Assembly: GCA_050916095.1 (NCBI GenBank)
Contig: CP050901.1
Location: 2,914,001 to 2,978,000 of the forward strand
Reading direction: 5' to 3'
From: JANPCX01 sp050916095
GTDB lineage: Bacteria; Pseudomonadota; Gammaproteobacteria; Burkholderiales; Burkholderiaceae_C
DNA length: 64,000 bases
The notes below the pieces were generated by a model. That model was given only the letters and a program-made list of their open reading frames with translations. It was not told the DNA's origin and did not search any database. Below, one piece after another: positions 19,526-25,632 of this stretch (its first letter is position 1; each line of letters opens with the position of its first letter). Made by a program: the position numbers and the translations under genes.

Positions 19526-20173
19526 TTACAGAATTCGCTGAGCCAACCACGGCTTGCGCACCAAACGTTCTGCCTCAAAGGCTTTGATCTTGTCAGCGTG
19601 GCGCAAGGTCAGTGCAATGTCATCAAAGCCGTTGAGTAAGCAAAACTTGCGGAAAGGCTGAACATCGAATGGCAGCTCAGTTCCATCGGGCTTGATCACC
19701 ACCTGCCGAGGCAAATCAATCTTCAGCGAATAACCCACGAAGGCAGCGACTTCATCGAACAGGCGCGACACCTCGGCTTCGGCCAAGACAATGGGGAGCA
19801 ACCCATTCTTAAAGCAGTTGTTGAAAAAAATATCAGCGTAACTCGGTGCGATCAACGCACGGAAACCATATTGCTCAATCGCCCAAGGCGCATGCTCCCG
19901 GGACGATCCGCAACCAAAGTTCTTGCGTGCCAGCAAGACCGACGCCCCTTGGTAACGCGGCTGGTTCAAGACGAAATCGGGGTTGGACCTGCGCGTTGCG
20001 GGGTCTTGACCCGGTTGGCCTTGATCCAGGTACCGCCATTCGTCAAACAAATTGGGGCCAAAACCAGAGCGTTTGATGGATTTGAGAAACTGTTTGGGAA
20101 TGATGGCATCGGTGTCCACGTTTTCGCGGTCCATCGGTGCCACCAAGCCTTGGTGGGTTTGAAATGCTTGCAT
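19526..20173 (-). CDS. leuD: 3-isopropylmalate dehydratase small subunit
   Basis: 215 residues. With LeuC it isomerises 2- to 3-isopropylmalate. Conserved blocks are DRENVDTDAIIPKQFLK, FGCGSSREHAPWAIEQYGF and APSYADIFFNNCFKNGLLPI. It is the bacterial LeuD length of about 200-215. It lies 2 bases downstream of the entericidin-like gene stop and 24 bases before leuB. Confidence 0.97.
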   Translation of the reverse strand: MQAFQTHQGLVAPMDRENVDTDAIIPKQFLKSIKRSGFGPNLFDEWRYLDQGQPGQDPATRRSNPDFVLNQPRYQGASVLLARKNFGCGSSREHAPWAIEQYGFRALIAPSYADIFFNNCFKNGLLPIVLAEAEVSRLFDEVAAFVGYSLKIDLPRQVVIKPDGTELPFDVQPFRKFCLLNGFDDIALTLRHADKIKAFEAERLVRKPWLAQRIL

Positions 20174-20175
20174 GT

Positions 20176-20301
20176 TTATTTCTTCTTGGCTGCTTCTTCG
20201 ATGGACTCACCGGCTTTCTGAATGTCTTTGCCAACACCACTGATGGTGTTGCAACCGGTCAGAAAAACCATGAACGAAAGGACTAAAAAAATTGCTTTCA
20301 T
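20176..20301 (-). CDS. Entericidin A/B family small lipoprotein
   Basis: A 41-residue gene. The signal peptide MKAIFLVLSFMVFLTGC ends in a lipobox LTGC, then NTISGVGKDIQKAGESIEEA, the amphipathic core shared by entericidins. Entericidins are small cell-envelope lipoproteins; EcnA/EcnB act as an antidote/toxin pair in enterobacteria, but the role of single copies is unknown. The gene lies inside the leu operon between leuC and leuD, an arrangement common in Comamonadaceae and probably co-transcribed. Confidence 0.88.
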   Translation of the reverse strand: MKAIFLVLSFMVFLTGCNTISGVGKDIQKAGESIEEAAKKK

Positions 20302-20349
20302 GATGCGACTCCTGCTGAAGAACCTGGGTCAAAAAAGGTCGTTAAAAAT

Positions 20350-21774
20350 CTACATCAATCGGCGTACATCCACAAAATGGCCTTCGATCGCGGCTGCGGC
20401 AGCCATGGCAGGGCTCAACAAATGGGTTCGGCCACCGTTTCCTTGCCGCCCTTCAAAGTTGCGATTGGACGTGGACGCGCAACGCTCGCCTGGCTCCAGC
20501 CGGTCGGCGTTCATCGCCAAACACATGGAACAACCCGGCTCACGCCACTCGAAGCCCGCTGCTTTGAAAATTTTGTCGAGGCCTTCGCTTTCGGCTTGCG
20601 CTTTGACAAGCCCCGAGCCAGGTACGACGAGCGCCAGGCTCACATTGCTGGCAATACGTTTGCCCAATCGTTTGACGACCGCCGCCGCCTCACGCATGTC
20701 TTCAATGCGTGAGTTGGTGCAAGAGCCTATGAAGACCTTGTCGATGGAAATACTGGACAGCGGCGTATTGGGTTTGAGCGCCATGTACTCCAACGCACGT
20801 TCAATGGCCAAACGTTTGTTAGGGTCCTTTTCGTGCTCTGGATCAGGCACACGGTCGTCAATCGACAACACCATTTCAGGCGATGTGCCCCAGGTGACTT
20901 GCGGTCGGATTTGGGATGCGTCCAGCTCAACCACCGCATCCCATGTCGCACCCGGATCGGATTGCAAAGTTTTCCAGTAGGCCAAGGCATGTTGCAACTC
21001 CAGGCCTTGGGGGCTGAAGGGACGCCCTTGCACGTAGGACAACGTGGTTTCATCCACCGCCACCAAACCCGCGCGAGCACCGGCTTCGATGGCCATGTTG
21101 CACACCGTCATGCGCCCTTCCATGGTCAAGGCACGAATGGCGCTGCCACCGAACTCTATGGTGTAGCCCGTGCCCCCCGCCGTACCGATCTTGCCGATGA
21201 TGGCCAGCACGATATCTTTGGCACCGACGCCAGCGGGCACACTTCCCTCCACCTTTACCAGCATGTTTTTGGCCTTTTTTGCCAACAGCGTCTGGGTGGC
21301 CAGCACATGTTCCACTTCGCTGGTGCCAATGCCGTGGGCCAGCGCACCAAAAGCGCCGTGGGTGGATGTGTGCGAATCGCCGCAAACCACCGTCATGCCC
21401 GGCAACGTCGCGCCCTGCTCCGGGCCAATGACGTGCACGATGCCTTGGCGTTTGTCGTTCATCTTGAACTGGGTAATACCGTGGCGGTCGCAGTTGGAGT
21501 CCAAGGTATCCACCTGCAAACGCGAGATTGGGTCGGAGATACCTTGCGAGCGGTCGGTGGTGGGGACGTTGTGGTCGCTGACCGCCAAGTTGGCGGACAA
21601 GCGCCAAACTTTGCGGCCCGCCAAATCCAAGCCTTCAAAAGCTTGCGGACTGGTGACTTCGTGCACTAGGTGGCGGTCAATGTAGAGCACCGTGGTGCCG
21701 TCGTCCTCGGCATGGACGGCATGTTCGTCCCAGAGTTTGTCGTAGAGGGTGCGGGCTTTTGTGGTTTGAGTCAT
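20350..21774 (-). CDS. leuC: 3-isopropylmalate dehydratase large subunit
   Basis: 474 residues, [4Fe-4S] aconitase family. The three cluster cysteines are in FIGSCTNSRIEDMREA and in GCSMCLAMN (C-x2-C). HLVHEVTSPQAFEGL and VCGDSHTSTHGAFGALA are substrate blocks. The ATG at 21774 is preferred to a TTG at 21783. It heads leuC-entericidin-leuD-leuB. The sequence immediately upstream has been remodelled by mobile-element debris from about 21825, so its promoter region may be truncated or hybrid. Confidence 0.97.
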   Translation of the reverse strand: MTQTTKARTLYDKLWDEHAVHAEDDGTTVLYIDRHLVHEVTSPQAFEGLDLAGRKVWRLSANLAVSDHNVPTTDRSQGISDPISRLQVDTLDSNCDRHGITQFKMNDKRQGIVHVIGPEQGATLPGMTVVCGDSHTSTHGAFGALAHGIGTSEVEHVLATQTLLAKKAKNMLVKVEGSVPAGVGAKDIVLAIIGKIGTAGGTGYTIEFGGSAIRALTMEGRMTVCNMAIEAGARAGLVAVDETTLSYVQGRPFSPQGLELQHALAYWKTLQSDPGATWDAVVELDASQIRPQVTWGTSPEMVLSIDDRVPDPEHEKDPNKRLAIERALEYMALKPNTPLSSISIDKVFIGSCTNSRIEDMREAAAVVKRLGKRIASNVSLALVVPGSGLVKAQAESEGLDKIFKAAGFEWREPGCSMCLAMNADRLEPGERCASTSNRNFEGRQGNGGRTHLLSPAMAAAAAIEGHFVDVRRLM

Positions 21775-21824
21775 GAGGTTCAATCTCCAAAGACGGATTG
21801 TCTCGTGTTTCGGGCTAGGAATGA

Positions 21825-21977
21825 TTTCTCTCCCCCATCACCCAAACCAAGCCACCTGAACTTACTGGTCGCCGTACAGGCCACGGGTCGCTATGACGTG
21901 AATTTGACGGGTGGGAATTTTCAGTGCATGTTTTTGCCTGTCATTGCCATCTTTCTTTGAAGGCCGCCGCAGGCACC
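21825..21977. repeat. Diverged interspersed repeat, copy X
   Basis: About 150 bases that align with 22411-22561 across their length with many differences. Shared stretches include TTTCTC, CTGAACTTACT, GTCGCCGTA, CTTTGAAGGCC and AGGCACC. On the minus strand both copies can be read into a similar C-terminal peptide ending LYGDQ or LYGDK and a stop. The identity of the repeat is unknown. It starts some 50 bases upstream of leuC. Confidence 0.55.
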
Positions 21978-21988
21978 GTCGAGATCGT

Positions 21989-22079
21989 AGGACGCGAATG
22001 TGGAAAAACAGCCTCAACCTTGCCGAAATCGTGCGATGCCAATTTGGCAGGCAATACGATGGGAGCGAGGTACGCAACA
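21989..22079. mobile_element. Transposon right end 1 (diverged copy)
   Basis: This 91-base segment matches the element ends at 25041-25131 and 25635-25725 with six differences in 89 aligned bases; the terminal half is identical. It ends in GAGGTACGCAACA, so the element would have TG...CA termini. It holds the palindrome GCCAATTTGGC, a possible transposase site. It is joined directly to the interior of an ATPase gene rather than to chromosomal DNA. Confidence 0.7.
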
Positions 22080-22406
22080 CTTGCTGGACATCGACGTCCT
22101 GCGTAAACTGCGCCTGCTGTTCGAGCGCTTTCCTGCCAAACACAACCTGGTCTTGCTGGGACAGCCGGACTTGATGGTCCGCCTGTCGATGATGTGCTGT
22201 GAGGACATCAAGAGCCGCATCAGCTACTCCAAGCAGGTGCTGCCTTTGAATGATTCGGACTTGAGCAGTTTCATCATCAATGAGTTGGCTGCTGTAGGTT
22301 TAGGGGCCAACACCTTTGACGAGGCAGCCGTACAGGTCATATTGAGAGCGGTTCAGGGCAACCTGCGTTTGTGCCGCAATCTTTGTTATGCCAGCTTGGT
22401 CGCAGC
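22080..22406 (+). pseudogene. ATPase fragment A of a Mu/Tn7-type transposon (ExeA-like AAA)
   Basis: This is the C-terminal half of the same protein as at 24249-24721, with two base differences. It begins at HLLDIDVLRKLRLLFERF after Walker B and ends within LCYASLVAA. LVLLGQPDLMVRL is the sensor-1-like block of ExeA/TniB-type ATPases that help DDE transposases choose targets. Walker A is missing. The frame is open back into the transposon end, so a chimeric 161-residue ORF runs from a GTG at 22000 to 22485. It is probably non-functional. Confidence 0.75.
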
Positions 22407-22410
22407 TGTG

Positions 22411-22561
22411 CTTTCTCCCCCTCCCATCGCCCAAAGCAAGCAGTCTGAACTTACTTGTCGCCGTAAAGACAACTGGCTGCCATGACGCGAATTCGACGCG
22501 TGTGAATTTCTTGCGCGTCCTTTTTATTCTTTGAAGGCCCCTGCCAGGCCGCCGGAGGCAC
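22411..22561. repeat. Diverged interspersed repeat, copy Y
   Basis: Second copy of the repeat at 21825-21977, in the same orientation. The two copies bracket transposon right end 1 and ATPase fragment A. Beyond it, 22562-22616 has no recognisable feature before the IS end. Confidence 0.55.
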
Positions 22562-22616
22562 CCCGCCCTCTGTCGATTGGGCTCTGCCTATGAACCCGCC
22601 AAGATAGCGCCTTTTT

Positions 22617-24248
22617 AGTCGGCCCTGCAAAATTCATTTCACCCCGCAAGCCATTACTGACGATGGCGTGAATTTCCAACCGAGCAAGTTTTTTGCGCCG
22701 AGCCGTGCCCTGGCTGCCCTGAGTTGACCCCATAAGCTCAGCCCGAGCAGGGTCAACAAAAACGCCTTCGCGTCTTTTGCAGACTTGGCCGCGATAGCCC
22801 GCAGCAGCCAGCGGATGTTGTACCCCGCCGCACAACTCAGTGCGTGCAGCGCATCACCCAACTCGCCTTTGAGCCAACAGCGCTGCATGCCGTGGTCCAC
22901 CTTGGTGTGGCCGATCAGCGGCTCGATGGCCTGACGCCGTTTGAGCCACTTGCGTTGCACCTTGGTCAGTGACTTGTACTTGCCACGGTGGATGATCTCC
23001 ACGTTCGGGTTGTCCGCGTCCACGCCCCGGAACCCCAAGTCCACGACCACTTGCTTGGGCACACGCCCCAGGTCTTGCATCAGGTTGTTGGTTTGCTCCA
23101 GTTGCGCAGCCAATGTGTGCCCATCAAACGGGTTGCCGGGGAAACTTCTGGCCCCCACCATCAAACCACGCAGGTGCGTGACAGCCAGGCTGACCTTCAC
23201 ACCAAACTCATAGGGCTTCCTGGCCTTGCCCTTGCCGATGCACTCCACCTCAGGCGCATGCAGCGCGTACAGCTTGCCCTTGTCGCCTCGCTGTTGCGTG
23301 CGGATGCGTTCGGCCCGCTCCAACCAGGTCTTGAGCGCACTCAGCGCTGTCGGCCCGGGTGCCACCAACACATCAAGCTTGCGCTGCACTTCACGCATCA
23401 CCACCCCGAGGATTGTGCGCTGGCGTTTGACGGCTTTCTTCAAACGCTTGAACTGCTTGGCGTGGGCGTAACCCCCGGCCTGGCGTCTGAGCGTTTTGGC
23501 TTCAAACGCAAATGTCTGCTTCAAACTGATGCCCACTCGTTTGGCAGCATTCACCACTTTGTGCCGCGCAATCTCCAGCAGCCGACTGTCCACCGGGTGG
23601 GCGATGGCCTTCTCCTGCACGGTGGTGTCCACGATCACGCGTTCCAGCTCGCTGGGCTTGATGGCCTTGATCTGCACCGCTGTCTCGATGGTGGCCTTGA
23701 GCAACTGCTCCAGACCTTCTTCGCCCACGGCGCGGCGAAAGCGGCCGATCTGGGTTGGATCGCAGGGCAAGCGTGGTTCGTAATACTCCATGCCGCTGAA
23801 GAACTGCCACACCACGTTCTCGCTCCAGCGCTGAACGAGTTCTTCGTCACTGAGGTTGAAGGAGTTCTTCAGGTACTGCAAGCTGGCCATCAGCCGAATT
23901 GACAGGCGCGGGCGGCCTGCGGGGCTGATGCCGTTGCCAAATTCGACTTCATGCGCTCCCAACAAGTCCGCCGTCACCCGCTTGGAGCCTGGGCGAGCCT
24001 GGCGAGCGAAGTGCGGTGCCAGGGCTTGTTCAATCGCGGCCCAGGGCAGCCGTTTGCTCAAAACCACCAGTGGATGTTTGTGATCGACCATCCCGTCCAG
24101 GCGTGCGCGAAAGAAGTCTGCGGTGGCTGTCATGCAAATCCCCCAGAAAAATTACTCTCCGACAACGATTCCTGAGAGATCCCGTCGTCAGCATTTACCC
24201 CATATCGCCAGCATTCATGCGGGTTGCAGGGGTTTTGCAGGGCCGACT
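22617..24248 (-). mobile_element. IS5-family insertion sequence, copy 1 (1632 bp)
   Basis: The boundaries come from comparison with the second copy at 57563-59194. The terminal inverted repeats are AGTCGGCCCTGCAAAA and its exact complement. I saw one base difference between the copies (C at about 24159, T at 59105). Flanking bases differ (TTTT left, ACAT right), so there is no target duplication, unlike copy 2. The right flank is the coding strand of the transposon ATPase just at Walker B; the left flank is unrelated. A deletion next to the left IS end after insertion would explain this. Confidence 0.85.
22634..24133 (-). CDS. IS5-family transposase (copy 1)
   Basis: 499 residues, intact. 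A DDE transposase of the IS4/IS5 superfamily. The N-terminal third has the DUF772-type region (RPRLSIRLMASLQYLKNSFN ... DPTQIGRFRR). First Asp in ERVIVDTTVQEKAIAHP, second in QVVVDLGFRGVD, Glu in KRRQAIEPLIGHTKVDHGM. A basic insert lies at about 210-250 (KQFKRLKKAVKRQR). The ATG is at 24133, 115 bases inside the right inverted repeat. The protein is identical to that at 57580-59079, which points to recent movement. Confidence 0.92.
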   Translation of the reverse strand: MTATADFFRARLDGMVDHKHPLVVLSKRLPWAAIEQALAPHFARQARPGSKRVTADLLGAHEVEFGNGISPAGRPRLSIRLMASLQYLKNSFNLSDEELVQRWSENVVWQFFSGMEYYEPRLPCDPTQIGRFRRAVGEEGLEQLLKATIETAVQIKAIKPSELERVIVDTTVQEKAIAHPVDSRLLEIARHKVVNAAKRVGISLKQTFAFEAKTLRRQAGGYAHAKQFKRLKKAVKRQRTILGVVMREVQRKLDVLVAPGPTALSALKTWLERAERIRTQQRGDKGKLYALHAPEVECIGKGKARKPYEFGVKVSLAVTHLRGLMVGARSFPGNPFDGHTLAAQLEQTNNLMQDLGRVPKQVVVDLGFRGVDADNPNVEIIHRGKYKSLTKVQRKWLKRRQAIEPLIGHTKVDHGMQRCWLKGELGDALHALSCAAGYNIRWLLRAIAAKSAKDAKAFLLTLLGLSLWGQLRAARARLGAKNLLGWKFTPSSVMACGVK

Positions 24249-24721
24249 ACATCGTCATCGACGAGGCACACTTGCTGGACATCGACGTCCTGCGTAAACT
24301 GCGCCTGCTGTTCGAGCGCTTTCCTGCCAAACACAACCTGGTCTTGCTGGGACAGCCGGACTTGATGGTCCGCCTGTCGATGATGTGCTGTGAGGACATC
24401 AAGAGCCGCATCAGCTACTCCAAGCAGGTGCTGCCTTTGAATGATTCGGACTTGAGCAGTTTCATCATCAATGAGTTGGCTGCTGTAGGTTTAGGGGCCA
24501 ACACCTTTGACGAGGCGGCCGTACAGGTCATATTGAGAGCGGTGCAGGGCAACCTGCGTTTGTGCCGCAATCTTTGTTATGCCAGCTTGGTCGCAGCCTG
24601 CATGGACAAGCAGCGCATCTGCACCGTCTCGCATGTGAACGCTGCCTTGCTGCAACCGCACTGGCGGTCGCATGAGGCGTTGATCAAGCAGCAAAGCCCG
24701 GCTAAGCGGGGGGCAGCATGA
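24249..24721 (+). pseudogene. ATPase fragment B of a Mu/Tn7-type transposon
   Basis: This piece lacks the N-terminus and Walker A because the IS5 element sits immediately upstream. Walker B (YIVIDEAHLLD) is present, its first codons being completed by the IS end. It continues through LVLLGQPDLMVRL and the lid region to a natural C-terminus, KQQSPAKRGAA. An open frame from a start inside the IS (24224) would give 165 residues. The stop overlaps the next ATG (ATGA). In an intact element an upstream DDE transposase would be expected; none is seen. Confidence 0.8.
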
Positions 24722-24918
24722 ACATGCGTGTGCACAGGCTGGTCACCCACTTGCAAGCCGAAGAGGCATACACGGTGGTCGAATTTTTAGACCAACTGCG
24801 AGCGGTGCTGATGCAGTCCTATGGCCAAGAGATCACCCAGATGCTCAAGCAGGCCCAAGCCCGGGTGTCGCACGATGAAGATGATGATTGGCTGAACCAA
24901 CATGAGGAACCGTTTTAG
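24718..24918 (+). CDS. 66-residue transposon accessory protein (copy 1)
   Basis: The small acidic protein starts MNMRVHRLVTHLQAEEAY and ends DDDWLNQHEEPF. It is translationally coupled to the ATPase (ATGA overlap) and followed by a terminator and the element end, so it is the last gene of the transposon. No domain is recognised; predicted to be helical. A role in transposition is inferred from position only. Confidence 0.65.
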   Translation: MNMRVHRLVTHLQAEEAYTVVEFLDQLRAVLMQSYGQEITQMLKQAQARVSHDEDDDWLNQHEEPF

Positions 24919-24941
24919 GGCCGCTTGGCCAAAACGGTCGT

Positions 24942-24972
24942 AAAAATGGGAGTCACAAGACTCCCATTTTTT
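24942..24972 (+). terminator. Rho-independent terminator of the transposon (copy 1)
   Basis: Perfect 9-bp stem ATGGGAGTC / GACTCCCAT with an ACAA loop and a T run, 24 bases after the 66-residue gene. It has A and T tracts on both sides, so it can act in both directions. Confidence 0.85.
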
Positions 24973-25040
24973 GCACACAGCGGTATGACGAGAATTGGGT
25001 TCAGCGTTCGATCAAAGCGTGGCTTGACCGCTGCCATCTT

Positions 25041-25131
25041 ATGACGCCAATGTGGGAAAACAGCTCCCACCTTGCCGAAATCGGGCGATGCCAATTTGGC
25101 AGGCAATACGATGGGAGCGAGGTACGCAACA
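25041..25131. mobile_element. Transposon right end 2
   Basis: A 91-base end identical to the one at 25635-25725, finishing in GGTACGCAACA. It is joined directly to an internal ATPase site (AGCGGTGCAG), not to target DNA. Confidence 0.75.
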
Positions 25132-25315
25132 AGCGGTGCAGGGCAACCTGCGTTTGTGCCGCAATCTTTGTTATGCCAGCTTGGTCGCAGCCTGCATGGA
25201 CAAGCAGCGCATCTGCACCGTCTCGCATGTGAACGCTGCCTTGCTGCAACCGCACTGGCGGTCGCATGAGGCGTTGATCAAGCAGCAAAGCCCGGCTAAG
25301 CGGGGGGCAGCATGA
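25132..25315 (+). pseudogene. ATPase fragment C
   Basis: The last 60 codons or so of the transposon ATPase (AVQGNLRLCRNLCYASLVAA to KRGAA), second unit of the tandem duplication. The frame is open back into transposon end 2 to an ATG at 25052, giving an 87-residue chimera with no P-loop. A functional product is unlikely. Confidence 0.75.
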
Positions 25316-25512
25316 ACATGCGTGTGCACAGGCTGGTCACCCACTTGCAAGCCGAAGAGGCATACACGGTGGTCGAATTTTTAGACCAACTGCGAGCGGT
25401 GCTGATGCAGTCCTATGGCCAAGAGATCACCCAGATGCTCAAGCAGGCCCAAGCCCGGGTGTCGCACGATGAAGATGATGATTGGCTGAACCAACATGAG
25501 GAACCGTTTTAG
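25312..25512 (+). CDS. 66-residue transposon accessory protein (copy 2)
   Basis: Exact duplicate of the gene at 24718-24918, with the same ATGA overlap to the ATPase fragment upstream. Function unknown. Confidence 0.6.
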   Translation: MNMRVHRLVTHLQAEEAYTVVEFLDQLRAVLMQSYGQEITQMLKQAQARVSHDEDDDWLNQHEEPF

Positions 25513-25535
25513 GGCCGCTTGGCCAAAACGGTCGT

Positions 25536-25566
25536 AAAAATGGGAGTCACAAGACTCCCATTTTTT
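25536..25566 (+). terminator. Rho-independent terminator of the transposon (copy 2)
   Basis: Duplicate of the hairpin at 24942-24972. It could also stop rhs transcription on the minus strand because it carries A and T tracts on both sides. Confidence 0.8.
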
Positions 25567-25632
25567 GCACACAGCGGTATGACGAGAATTGGGTTCAGCG
25601 TTCGATCAAAGCGTGGCTTGACCGCTGCCATC

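Noticed and set aside
22988..23902. Plus-strand frame of 304 codons within the IS
   Set aside because: Shadow of the DDE transposase; the same frame recurs in copy 2 only because the IS is identical.
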